DNA from: a bacterium
GTDB lineage: Bacteria; Bacillota_A; Clostridia; Lachnospirales; Lachnospiraceae
Reading direction: 5' to 3'
Length of the DNA: 64,000 nucleotides
NCBI GenBank assembly: GCA_004562915.1
Contig: SFQZ01000002.1
Location: 30,410-94,409, forward strand
Shown here: positions 32,862 through 41,270 of the stretch, in pieces
How positions within the stretch are numbered: the stretch's first letter is position 1
How the letters are laid out: each line of letters opens with the position of its first letter
Position numbers and translations under genes: made by a program
The notes under the pieces: model-generated
What the model saw: only the letters and a program-made list of their open reading frames with translations
The model's database searches: none
What the model was told of the DNA's origin: nothing

Positions 32862-32915
32862 CAGAAAAAAACAGGCAATGAAGTCATAAATGATTTCATT
32901 GCCTGTTTTTTTCTG
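32862..32915 (+). terminator. promoter-proximal terminator in the urease leader
   Basis: Perfect 21-bp stem (32862-32882 with 32895-32915), 12-nt loop, right arm containing T7. It lies between the promoter and ureA, so most transcripts would stop after ~65 nt unless attenuation is relieved. Confidence 0.85.
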
Positions 32916-32953
32916 CGGAAAATCATACATTATTATCTGAGAGGAGGATTATT

Positions 32954-33256
32954 ATGCGTTTGAACCCAAAAGAACAGGAGAAACTTATGCTTCATATGGC
33001 CGGAAATCTGGCAAAAGAGAGAAAGGAGAGAGGGCTGAAACTGAATTATGTAGAAGCACTGGCATATATTAGCTCTGAACTGTTGGAGCTTGCACGTGAC
33101 GGAAAAACCGTGGTGGAATTGATGCAGCTTGGAACAAAGATTCTTACCAAAGAAGATGTTATGGAAGGTGTAGCGGATATGATTGGTGAAGTTCAGGTAG
33201 AAGCTACATTTCCTGACGGAACAAAACTGGTAACTGTACATAATCCCATTCAGTAA
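32954..33256 (+). CDS. ureA: urease gamma subunit
   Basis: 100-residue structural subunit of the nickel enzyme that splits urea to ammonia and CO2. Starts MRLNPKEQEKLMLHMAGNLAKER, with LNYVEALAYISSELLELARDGK (~35) and the closing EATFPDGTKLVTVHNPI. Strong GAGGAGG site. First gene of ureABC-ureI-ureEFGD. Confidence 0.97.
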   Translation: MRLNPKEQEKLMLHMAGNLAKERKERGLKLNYVEALAYISSELLELARDGKTVVELMQLGTKILTKEDVMEGVADMIGEVQVEATFPDGTKLVTVHNPIQ

Positions 33257-33268
33257 GGAGGCAATCAT

Positions 33269-33628
33269 ATGAAAATTGGTGAAATTATTCCGGCAGATCG
33301 TGAGATTACGTTAAATGAAGGCAAGGACACAGTAAAGGTTGTGGTGGCAAATAAAGGGGATCGTCCGGTTCAGGTAGGCTCTCATTATCATTTTTTTGAA
33401 GTAAATAAATGTCTGTCCTTTGACAGAGAAAAGGCATATGGATTTCATCTGGATATTCCATCCGGTACTTCCGTCCGTTTTGAACCGGGAGAGGAAAAGG
33501 AAGTGCAGCTTACGGCGATGGGAGGACGAAAAAGAGTGTTTGGACTGAATGATTTGACCTGTGCCCGGGCAACAGAAGATACAAAAACGGTTTCTATGGA
33601 AAATGCAAAATTAAAAGGATTTGTATAA
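33269..33628 (+). CDS. ureB: urease beta subunit
   Basis: 119-residue subunit. Family stretches: GEIIPADREITLNEGK, VGSHYHFFEVNKCLSFDRE (~40), GTSVRFEPGEEKEVQL (~68), GGRKRVFGLNDL. Separate gamma and beta genes are the usual non-Helicobacter arrangement. AAGGAGG precedes it. Confidence 0.97.
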   Translation: MKIGEIIPADREITLNEGKDTVKVVVANKGDRPVQVGSHYHFFEVNKCLSFDREKAYGFHLDIPSGTSVRFEPGEEKEVQLTAMGGRKRVFGLNDLTCARATEDTKTVSMENAKLKGFV

Positions 33629-33652
33629 AGAAAAGTGTTAGGAGGGATAAGA

Positions 33653-35374
33653 ATGAGCGTCAAAATTTCCGGCAGTAAATATGCAGCAATGTACGGCCCC
33701 ACGACGGGGGATAAAGTGCGTCTGGCTGATACCAGCCTGGTGATAGAGGTGGAGAAAGATTATACCAGATATGGAGATGAAGTAAAATTCGGAGGCGGAA
33801 AAACAATCCGTGACGGTATGGGACAGTCTGTAAAAACGTGCAGTAAGGATGGTGATCTGGATTTGGTCATTACCAATGCGTTGATTGTGGATTCTACAGG
33901 AATTATAAAAGCCGATATCGGTATCAAAGACGGAAAAATCAGAGGAATAGGAAAGGCAGGCAATCCTGATATTATGGATGGTGTAACACCGGGGATGACA
34001 GTAGGAGCTTCGACGGAGGCATTGGCCGGTGAAGGAATGATTGTCACAGCAGGTGGCATTGATACCCATATTCATTTTATCAGTCCGCAGCAGATTGATT
34101 GTGCTCTGTACAGCGGTGTGACTACCATGATCGGAGGTGGTACCGGTCCGGCGGATGGAACAAACGCTACAACCTGTACACCGGGCCCATGGAATTTGAA
34201 AATGATGCTGAAGGCGGCAGAGGAATATCCGATGAATCTGGGATTTCTGGGAAAAGGAAATTGTTCCGATGAACAACCGCTGATTGAACAGGTAAAAGCC
34301 GGTGCTATGGGGCTGAAGATTCATGAAGACTGGGGTGCAACTCCTGCAGTAATCAATCATTGCCTGAATGTGGCGGATGAATATGATGTGCAGGTGGCTA
34401 TTCATACGGATACTTTGAATGAGGGAGGATGTGTGGAAGATACCCTTGCGGCTATCGGAGGAAGAACCATTCATACTTATCATACGGAAGGAGCAGGCGG
34501 TGGGCATGCACCGGATATTATCCGTGCGGCGGCAGCAACAAATGTACTTCCGTCTTCTACCAATCCTACCATGCCTTATACAGTTAATACATTGGATGAA
34601 CATTTGGATATGCTGATGGTTTGTCATCATCTGGATAAAAAGATTCCGGAGGATGTGGCATTTGCTGATTCACGGATTCGTCCGGAAACCATTGCTGCAG
34701 AAGATGTTCTGCATGATATGGGAATTTTCAGTATGATGAGTTCGGATTCTCAGGCAATGGGACGTGTCGGTGAAGTCATTACCCGTACCTGGCAGACCGC
34801 AAGTAAAATGAAAGATGAGCGGGGAGCACTTCCTGAAGATGAGGGAAAGGGAAATGACAATTTCCGGGTAAAAAGATACATTTCCAAGTATACCATTAAT
34901 CCGGCAATCACCCATGGAATTTCTGAGTATGTAGGTTCTGTGGAAAAAGGAAAATTTGCGGATCTGGTACTCTGGAATCCTGCATTCTTTGGAGCAAAGC
35001 CGGATATTATCATCAAAGGCGGTATGATTATTGCATCGAAAATGGGTGATGCAAATGCCTCCATTCCTACAACCCAGCCAATTTTCTATCAGCCGATGTT
35101 TGCTGCACATGGAAAAGCAAAAGCTGAGGCATGTCTTACGTTTGTATCAAAAGCTGCCATGGATGCGGATGTGAAATCACAGTATGGTCTGGAAAAAACG
35201 GTTGTTCCGGTAAGTGGCTGCAGAAATATCAGTAAAAAAGACATGGTATATAATGATCGGACACCGGTTATCACGGTAGATCCGGAGACTTATGAAGTTA
35301 CGGTAGATGGGGAAGCTGTAACATCCAAACCGGCAGAGAAACTGCCGCTTACCCAGCTTTACAGTCTGTTCTGA
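33653..35374 (+). CDS. ureC: urease alpha subunit (catalytic)
   Basis: 573-residue catalytic subunit. Nickel ligands: GGIDTHIHFI (His-x-His), the carbamylated Lys in GAMGLKIHEDWGATP, VAIHTDTLNE and IHTYHTEGAGGGHAPD; flap motif MVCHHLDKKIPEDVAFADSRIR contains the catalytic His; FSMMSSDSQAMGRVGEV supplies the last Asp. Start ATG 33653 (AGGAGGG 7-13 bp upstream); the frame is open to 33635 but an earlier start has no ribosome site. Confidence 0.97.
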   Translation: MSVKISGSKYAAMYGPTTGDKVRLADTSLVIEVEKDYTRYGDEVKFGGGKTIRDGMGQSVKTCSKDGDLDLVITNALIVDSTGIIKADIGIKDGKIRGIGKAGNPDIMDGVTPGMTVGASTEALAGEGMIVTAGGIDTHIHFISPQQIDCALYSGVTTMIGGGTGPADGTNATTCTPGPWNLKMMLKAAEEYPMNLGFLGKGNCSDEQPLIEQVKAGAMGLKIHEDWGATPAVINHCLNVADEYDVQVAIHTDTLNEGGCVEDTLAAIGGRTIHTYHTEGAGGGHAPDIIRAAAATNVLPSSTNPTMPYTVNTLDEHLDMLMVCHHLDKKIPEDVAFADSRIRPETIAAEDVLHDMGIFSMMSSDSQAMGRVGEVITRTWQTASKMKDERGALPEDEGKGNDNFRVKRYISKYTINPAITHGISEYVGSVEKGKFADLVLWNPAFFGAKPDIIIKGGMIIASKMGDANASIPTTQPIFYQPMFAAHGKAKAEACLTFVSKAAMDADVKSQYGLEKTVVPVSGCRNISKKDMVYNDRTPVITVDPETYEVTVDGEAVTSKPAEKLPLTQLYSLF

Positions 35375-35395
35375 TCAAAAATAGCATTGAGGAGT

Positions 35396-35426
35396 GCGGT
35401 GAAAGGACGGCTGAGCCTTTCACCGC
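35396..35426 (+). other. intercistronic hairpin between ureC and ureI
   Basis: GCGGTGAAAGG / CCTTTCACCGC stem, 9-nt loop, no T-run. It may protect the ureABC mRNA or mark processing; not a terminator. Confidence 0.55.
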
Positions 35427-35459
35427 CGTTATTATGAAAAAAGAAAGAAGGAGAGAACG

Positions 35460-35966
35460 ATGTTAGGTGTTTGTCTGTTATTTGTGGGAATTGTACTGAT
35501 CAACAATGGTATGTGCAATCTTTACAAGGTAGATGGAAAATCGGCTGCAGTGATGAATATTCTCACAGGTGGCCTGTCTTTATTTATAAATCTGGTAAAT
35601 CTGGTACAGGGAAATTATTATGCAGCAGGAACAGGTCTTTTGTTCTGCTTTACCTATCTGTTTGTGGCATTCAATAATATCCTGAAATTAAGTCCGATTC
35701 CTTTTGCATGGTTTTCTACATTTGTGGCAATAAACGCAGTTGTGTTTGGAACCATTGAAGGTTTTACCGGAAGTGCTGCTCTGGGAATTACACCGGATAT
35801 TCGCTGGGCTGTAATCTGGTACCTGTGGGCAATTCTGTGGGGAACAGCTTTTGTGGAAGATATTATGGGAAAGAAGCTGGGTAAATTCGTCCCGGCACTA
35901 CAGGTGTTTGAAGGAATCGTGACAGCCTGGATTCCGGGAGTGATGATGCTTCTGAATCTGTGGTAG
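35460..35966 (+). CDS. ureI: UreI/AmiS-type urea channel
   Basis: 168 residues with six predicted membrane segments. Family motifs: LLFVGIVLINNGMCNL at the N-terminus, FCFTYLFVAFNNI (~60), RWAVIWYLWAILWG (~115). UreI proteins pass urea into the cell, in Helicobacter gated by acid; location between ureC and ureE supports urea uptake here. AAGGAGAG precedes ATG. Confidence 0.92.
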   Translation: MLGVCLLFVGIVLINNGMCNLYKVDGKSAAVMNILTGGLSLFINLVNLVQGNYYAAGTGLLFCFTYLFVAFNNILKLSPIPFAWFSTFVAINAVVFGTIEGFTGSAALGITPDIRWAVIWYLWAILWGTAFVEDIMGKKLGKFVPALQVFEGIVTAWIPGVMMLLNLW

Positions 35967-35988
35967 AACATTTGGAGAGGAGACAAAT

Positions 35989-36467
35989 ATGCTGTGCGAA
36001 CAGATTTTAGGTAAGCTGGAAGAGACGGATATTTCCGGCAGAAAACTGGAATATGTGGATATAGAGTGGCATGAAGCTTTTAAAAAGATTCACAGGAAAG
36101 TAACTGACAAAAGGGAAGAGAAGTAGGAATCAGAATGGATGATTCTGTTTTGACTCGAGGGCTGCTTCAGGGGGATGTAATCTATAGTGATGAGAACCTG
36201 GTCATCGCTGTAAATACACCTCCATGTGAGATTATTCAGGTTTCTCTGATGGAAGGACATGAAAAAATGGCTGCCAAAGTTTGTTATGAGATTGGCAACC
36301 GACATGCACCGCTTTTTTGGGGAACGGAAGATACGTTCATAACAATTTATAATGAACCCATGATGGTTATGCTGTCAAAGATTCATGGCGTTACGGCAGT
36401 GAAAAAAACAGAAAAGCTGGATTTTGACCGGAGAATATCGGCCTCTGTTCACAACCATCATCATTGA
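35989..36467 (+). pseudogene. ureE: urease accessory protein UreE, frameshifted
   Basis: The nickel metallochaperone is split across two frames. Frame 1 from ATG 35989 (GGAGAGGAG upstream) codes MLCEQILGKLEETDISGRKLEYVDIEWHEAFKKIHRKVTDK and stops at TAG 36124. The rest follows in another frame: GREVGIRMDDSVLTRGLLQGD, FWGTEDTFITIYNEP, and the C-terminal HNHHH nickel-binding tail ending at 36467. Frames join if the AAAA run at 36109-36112 had five A (giving TDKKGREVGIRMDD), so the lesion is loss of one A in a short homopolymer. It may be a true mutation, a slippage site or a sequencing error. Without UreE nickel insertion would be inefficient but not always abolished. Confidence 0.9.
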
Positions 36468-36485
36468 TGAGAGTGGGAGGAGATT

Positions 36486-37178
36486 ATGTCTGACAAACTT
36501 TTTTATCTGCTGCAGGTAAATGATGCGCTTTTTCCTGTTGGGGGATATTCTCATTCCCAGGGATTGGAAACATATATCCAGAAAGGAATTGTTCATGATG
36601 AAGAAAGTGCAGAAGAATATGTGTTGCATAAGCTGAAATGGAATCTGGCGTATACGGAACTTCTGGCGGTACGACTTGCCTATGAATCTGCCATGGAGAA
36701 TAATCTGGAAAAGCTTATGCATCTGGAAGAGATTCTTGAAGTGTCCAGACTTCCTGTGGAACAGAGGGAAGCATCCAGAAAAATGGGTTCAAGATTTGCA
36801 AAGACCATAGAGAAACTGGAACTTGAAATAACAAAACAGGGAATTTTTCATGATTATCTGACTGCGAGAAAAGGAAAAATCATAAGTCACTGTTGCGTGT
36901 ACGGAGTGTTTTGTGCTGCATTTCGGCTGGATCTGGAAAACACGCTGTCTCATTATCTGTATGCACAGACGTCAGCCATGGTCACAAACTGTGTAAAAAC
37001 GATTCCTTTAAGTCAGAGTTCCGGACAGAAAATACTGTCAGGCTGTTATGGCTGTTTTCAGGAAATCCTTTCGGAAGTGTTAAAATGGACAGAAGAGGAT
37101 CTTTGCCTGTCCGCACCAGGATTTGATATCCGGGGAATCCAGCATGAAAAACTGTATTCAAGAATTTATATGTCCTGA
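36486..37178 (+). CDS. ureF: urease accessory protein UreF
   Basis: 230-residue helical protein. Family features: LQVNDALFPVGGYSHSQGLETYIQKG at the N-terminus, SRKMGSRFAKTIEKL (~100), and TSAMVTNCVKTIPLSQSSGQKIL (~160). With UreD and UreG it forms the complex that loads nickel and CO2 into apo-urease. GGGAGG precedes ATG 36486. Confidence 0.93.
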   Translation: MSDKLFYLLQVNDALFPVGGYSHSQGLETYIQKGIVHDEESAEEYVLHKLKWNLAYTELLAVRLAYESAMENNLEKLMHLEEILEVSRLPVEQREASRKMGSRFAKTIEKLELEITKQGIFHDYLTARKGKIISHCCVYGVFCAAFRLDLENTLSHYLYAQTSAMVTNCVKTIPLSQSSGQKILSGCYGCFQEILSEVLKWTEEDLCLSAPGFDIRGIQHEKLYSRIYMS

Positions 37179-37225
37179 TTTTCAGGAAAACAAGTATACC
37201 GTCAGGGTGAATGGAGGAAAATGAG

Positions 37226-37834
37226 ATGTCATACGTTAAAATAGGAGTTGCCGGTCCGGTAGGTTCCGGGAAAACAGCACTGATCGAAGCTTTGTCCAGA
37301 AAAATGGCAGGGCAATACAGTCTTGGAGTGATTACCAATGATATTTATACTAAGGAGGATGCACAGTTTTTGGCGAAAAACAGTGTACTTCCGGTAGAAA
37401 GAATCATTGGCGTAGAGACTGGAGGATGTCCCCATACGGCTATTCGTGAAGACGCCTCCATGAATCTGGAAGCAGTGGATGAAATGATGGAGAGATTTCC
37501 TGATATTGAGATATTGTTTATTGAAAGTGGTGGAGATAATCTCTCGGCAACTTTTAGTCCGGAACTCGTTGATGCGACAATTTTTGTAATTGATGTGGCA
37601 GAAGGGGATAAAATACCGAGAAAAGGCGGACCGGGAATCACCCGTTCGGATCTGCTCGTGATTAACAAAATTGATCTTGCACCATATGTAGGTGCAAGCC
37701 TTGAAGTGATGGATCGTGATTCTAAAAAGATGAGAGGGCAGCGGCCATTCATTTTCACCAACATTCGTGATGATGAACACGTGGATGATGTAGTGAAATG
37801 GATTAAAAAGAATGTGCTGTTAGAAGGAATGTAG
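37226..37834 (+). CDS. ureG: urease accessory GTPase UreG
   Basis: 202 residues. P-loop IGVAGPVGSGKTALIEAL, VITNDIYTKEDAQFL (~36), metal-binding CPH in GVETGGCPHTAIREDAS (~63), ESGGDNLSATFSPEL (~97), and NKID (~147). SIMIBI-class GTPase that powers nickel delivery. Start ATG 37226 (GGAGG 8 bp upstream); ATG 37211 is part of that ribosome site region. Confidence 0.97.
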   Translation: MSYVKIGVAGPVGSGKTALIEALSRKMAGQYSLGVITNDIYTKEDAQFLAKNSVLPVERIIGVETGGCPHTAIREDASMNLEAVDEMMERFPDIEILFIESGGDNLSATFSPELVDATIFVIDVAEGDKIPRKGGPGITRSDLLVINKIDLAPYVGASLEVMDRDSKKMRGQRPFIFTNIRDDEHVDDVVKWIKKNVLLEGM

Positions 37835-37847
37835 AGAGGAGAAATCC

Positions 37848-38675
37848 ATGGAAAACCCACAGAAAAATTTTGGAGAATCAGAAAACAGATTTGGAAAGAT
37901 TTCGAAAATCTGTATTCGTGCGGGTGCAAAAGATGGAAAAACCATACTGAAAGACGTGTATTTTACTGCTCCGTATAAGATTATGACTCCTTTCGAAAAG
38001 AAGGATGGGGGTATTCAGGTGATGCCCCTTTGTGCTTCCGCAGGGATTATGCGAGGAGACTGCCAGGAGTTTGAATATCAGGTTGAAGAAGGAGCAAATC
38101 TGGAAATTCTATCCCAGTCTTTCGAAAAGATACATAAAATGGAAGGCGGTTCTGCTGCAAGAAAAATAAAGATTCAGACAGCACCGAATTCCAGTCTGTG
38201 TTATTATCCTCAGCCGGTTATTCCTTTTGGTGGTTCTGCTTTTGACAGTGATATGGAGATAAGACTGGCGGATGAGAGTTCCCGTTTGTTTCTTTTGGAA
38301 ATCATTACCTGTGGAAGAAATGCCCATGAGGAAAGGTTTGCCTATCGCCGCTTTTCATCCAAAGTGCGGATTTATCGGGATGACCATTTGATTTATCGTG
38401 ACAATACCCGGTATGAACCGGAGAAAATGCCGATGGAAGGAATCGGTATGTATGAAGGGTATAGTCACATGGCAAATATATTTCTGTCGGTATCGGCAAA
38501 GAAAACGGAGCAGCAGGATCAAATATGGGAAATCCTTGAAGAGGAAACAGAATGTGAAGGTGGTGTTACCTGCCTTTCTCAGGGAGATCTGGCAGTGAGA
38601 ATTTTCGGAAACCGGGCCCAGATACTTCAGGAGACCGCAGAAAAAATAAAAAGGGTGCACTTTGAATTATTTTAG
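37848..38675 (+). CDS. ureD: urease accessory protein UreD/UreH
   Basis: 275-residue scaffold protein, first to bind apo-urease. Recognised by MTPFEKKDGGIQVMPLCASAGIMRGDC (~50), the LEILSQSFEKIHKM segment (~88), YYPQPVIPFGGSAF (~122) and LLEIITCGRNAHEERFAYRRFSS (~150). It ends the urease operon, and no terminator is obvious before the next gene. Confidence 0.88.
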   Translation: MENPQKNFGESENRFGKISKICIRAGAKDGKTILKDVYFTAPYKIMTPFEKKDGGIQVMPLCASAGIMRGDCQEFEYQVEEGANLEILSQSFEKIHKMEGGSAARKIKIQTAPNSSLCYYPQPVIPFGGSAFDSDMEIRLADESSRLFLLEIITCGRNAHEERFAYRRFSSKVRIYRDDHLIYRDNTRYEPEKMPMEGIGMYEGYSHMANIFLSVSAKKTEQQDQIWEILEEETECEGGVTCLSQGDLAVRIFGNRAQILQETAEKIKRVHFELF

Positions 38676-38760
38676 TCGGATTTTTGAATGAATGTTGAGA
38701 AAATACAATTTTAGGGATATACTGAAAATATCAGAAATGTTTCCGGCAGGAGGCGGTATC

Positions 38761-40614
38761 ATGAAGATTATCAAACTCAACATAAAAAATTTTAAATCCA
38801 TTCAGGAAATCAGCCTGGAAAATCTGGAAAATGCATTGATCCTTGTTGGGAAGAACAGTACCGGAAAAACCGCTGTCCTGGATGCCATCCGGGCTGTCGG
38901 AGGAGACTACAGGCTCGAACCGGAAGATTTTCGGGAAGGGCATCCTCCCGTCAGCATACGGATGGAACTGGAAATTACCAGGGAGGATCTTCTCTCTTTC
39001 CAGAAACAGGGACTTGTGAGTCGTTACCGTCGGTTTGCTGCATGGGAGAAAGAATTTCAGAAAAAGCTTCCTTCTTATCAGAATGGAATTTTCACATTCA
39101 CATATCTGGCAAAATACAATGGCGACATCTTCTATTCAGACGGGGAGAAAAAGAACAATCCACATATTCGTGAGATAATTCCTCGAATATATTATGTAGA
39201 CACCCAGCGAGATCTTGATCAATTTCAAAATGATCTGCTTTTGTGGATGGAAGACGATCTGATCAAGCAAATGAGATCAGATTGCTGTATTTTCGACCGT
39301 TCAAAAAAATGTCGTCATTGTTTTGAATGTATGGGTCTGATCTCACAGAAATCAGTAGATGAACTGAATGCTTTTGAAGCTGCAAAGCTTTTGGATTATA
39401 AGTTATATCAGCTGAATCTGGATGATTTTTCCAGAAAATTAAATGAGAATTTCAGAAGAAACGGCGGTCAGGAAGAAATACGATACTCTATGAACCGGGA
39501 TATGGAACGGATGCTCTCGGTAACCGCGGAAACGTACAGTCCGGGACAGAATTTGACAAAACCCGTTGAAAAGATGGGAAATGGAATGCGAAGTGTTTAT
39601 ATGCTTTCACTTCTGGAAACTTATGCACAGGGAAACGGACAGAATCAGGGAATTGTAATAGTAGAGGAACCTGAGATTTTTCTTCATCCTCAAATGCAGA
39701 AGGTAGCTGGAAAAATATTGTACCGTCTTTCTAAGAAAAACCAGGTGATATTTTCCACCCATTCACCCAATTTACTTTCGAATTTTAATACCCGGCAGAT
39801 TCGACAGATTCTTTTGGATGAAAAAGGCTGTTCATCTGTTGCGGAAAGAACAGATATCAGCCGGATTTTGAATGATCTGGGATATTCGGCCGGAGATTTG
39901 ATGAACGTGGATTTCGTTTTTATTGTGGAAGGTAAGCAGGATAAAAGTCGTTTGCCAATGTTGATCCGAAAGTATTACGCTGAGACCTGCGATCAGAACG
40001 GGCAATTGATTAGGATTGCCATCATCAATACCAACAGTTGTACCAATATCAAGACCTATGCCAATCTGAAATATATCAATCAAGTGTACCTGAAAGATCA
40101 GTTTTTGATGATTCGGGACGGAGATGGCAAGGACCGGAAAGAACTGCAGCATCAGCTTTGCAGATATTATGAAGAGAGAAACAGGGAAGATATTGATGCA
40201 CTGCCGAGGGTACGTCTTCAAAACGTATTGATTTTAAAGTATTATTCATTTGAGAATTATTTTCTCAACCCACGTATTATGACACAGGTTGGTGTGATTC
40301 GTTCTGAGGAAGAATTTTATCAGACCCTCCTTGCAAAATGGAAAGAATATCTTTATAAAATACGAAGCGGCAGACACCTGACAGAGGTAATCGGAAAAAA
40401 TTTCGAAACAGTGGATGACTTAAAAGCACATATGGAAGAAATCAAAATATTTCTCAGAGGACATAATCTGTTTGACATATTTTATGGCCGTTTTAAAGAA
40501 CGGGAGGAAGAAATATTACAAAAATATGTAGAACTTGCTCCGAGAGAAGAGTTCGCAGATATCCTGGATGCGATTGACAAGTTTATCTATTTTGAAAACA
40601 GGAAGAAAGTATGA
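38761..40614 (+). CDS. OLD-family ATPase/nuclease
   Basis: 617 residues. ABC-type ATPase head: LNIKNFKSIQEI, Walker A LVGKNSTGKTAVLDAI (~32), GNGMRSVYMLSLLETYA (signature area ~275), Walker B GIVIVEEPEIFLHPQMQ (~297), STHSPNLLSN (~330). The C-terminal third is a TOPRIM nuclease: FVFIVEGKQDKSR (~385) and LMIRDGDGKD (~450). A CRHCFECMG Cys cluster lies near residue 180. OLD proteins are ATP-dependent nucleases often in phage defence. No UvrD/GajB helicase partner adjoins, so it resembles stand-alone (class 1) OLD. Start ATG 38761 follows AGGAGGCGG. Confidence 0.87.
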   Translation: MKIIKLNIKNFKSIQEISLENLENALILVGKNSTGKTAVLDAIRAVGGDYRLEPEDFREGHPPVSIRMELEITREDLLSFQKQGLVSRYRRFAAWEKEFQKKLPSYQNGIFTFTYLAKYNGDIFYSDGEKKNNPHIREIIPRIYYVDTQRDLDQFQNDLLLWMEDDLIKQMRSDCCIFDRSKKCRHCFECMGLISQKSVDELNAFEAAKLLDYKLYQLNLDDFSRKLNENFRRNGGQEEIRYSMNRDMERMLSVTAETYSPGQNLTKPVEKMGNGMRSVYMLSLLETYAQGNGQNQGIVIVEEPEIFLHPQMQKVAGKILYRLSKKNQVIFSTHSPNLLSNFNTRQIRQILLDEKGCSSVAERTDISRILNDLGYSAGDLMNVDFVFIVEGKQDKSRLPMLIRKYYAETCDQNGQLIRIAIINTNSCTNIKTYANLKYINQVYLKDQFLMIRDGDGKDRKELQHQLCRYYEERNREDIDALPRVRLQNVLILKYYSFENYFLNPRIMTQVGVIRSEEEFYQTLLAKWKEYLYKIRSGRHLTEVIGKNFETVDDLKAHMEEIKIFLRGHNLFDIFYGRFKEREEEILQKYVELAPREEFADILDAIDKFIYFENRKKV

Positions 40615-40626
40615 TGAATCAGGTCT

Positions 40627-40651
40627 AGGACAGGGGTCTGTCCCCTGTCCT
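40627..40651. repeat. GGACAG palindrome, copy between OLD gene and hydrolase
   Basis: Arms AGGACAGGGG (40627-40636) and CCCCTGTCCT (40642-40651), loop TCTGT: the reverse-oriented form of the element at 6065 and 41236. Confidence 0.85.
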
Positions 40652-40669
40652 AACAGAATGGAGAATAGT

Positions 40670-41242
40670 ATGGGAAAAAAACTCGCAATAATCTTTCCAG
40701 GCGTCGGGTACACCTGTGCCAAACCACTTTTGTACTATACGGCGCAGCTTGCAGGGGAGTATGGTTATGAAGAGATACGTCTGGATTATGGCACGGATAT
40801 TCATAATTTCCGGGGAAGAACCATGGAGGATCTGATTCCGGTGGCTGTCACTGCAAAGGAACGGATTCTGGCACAGATGAAAGAAATTGATTCAACAAAA
40901 TATGAAGACATTCTGATGATATCCAAAAGTATCGGAACCGTGATCGCATGCAAAATTCAGGAAGAGCTGGAATGGGATAAAAAGACAGTAAGACATTTCT
41001 GGATGACCCCGATCCCTCTGACACTGCCATATCTGGAAGATTTTTCAGGGCTTTTTGTTGCCGGTACCGGCGATCCCTATATCAGTAAAGAACTGGTAGA
41101 AAAAGCAGCTTTTGAGTATCCGGATAAAACAGGAAAAATATTTCCCGGGTGCAACCACTCTCTGGAAATCCATGGTGATACTGCAGGAAATATACAAAGA
41201 CTGACCGAAGTGGTGGAAAAACTTCGTGAAATGATAGAATAG
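40670..41242 (+). CDS. small alpha/beta-hydrolase-like protein
   Basis: 190 residues resembling a minimal alpha/beta hydrolase: the N-terminal strand LAIIFPGVGYTCAKPLLYYTA, a nucleophile-elbow-like MISKSIGTVIACKI (~82), and a late His in FPGCNHSLEIHGD (~160). Catalytic set appears as Ser-(Asp)-His; substrate unknown. Start ATG 40670 is chosen (GGAG 7 bp upstream); ATG 40658 is possible. The stop codon lies in the left arm of the palindrome 41236-41270. Confidence 0.7.
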   Translation: MGKKLAIIFPGVGYTCAKPLLYYTAQLAGEYGYEEIRLDYGTDIHNFRGRTMEDLIPVAVTAKERILAQMKEIDSTKYEDILMISKSIGTVIACKIQEELEWDKKTVRHFWMTPIPLTLPYLEDFSGLFVAGTGDPYISKELVEKAAFEYPDKTGKIFPGCNHSLEIHGDTAGNIQRLTEVVEKLREMIE

Positions 41243-41270
41243 GACAGGGGACAGACCCCTGTCCTATTCT
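41236..41270. repeat. GGACAG palindrome at convergent stop codons
   Basis: Fifteen-bp arms (41236-41250 with 41256-41270) around loop ACAGA. The left arm contains the hydrolase stop TAG and the right arm ends in the apbE stop, so the element forms the 3' end of both mRNAs. Confidence 0.9.

Noticed and set aside
33638..34630. 330-codon open frame antisense to ureC
   Set aside because: It mirrors the codon pattern of ureC, has no ribosome site and resembles no protein family.
38761..40614. Gabija (GajA) call for the OLD-type gene
   Set aside because: No UvrD-like GajB gene follows; the neighbours are a small hydrolase and apbE.
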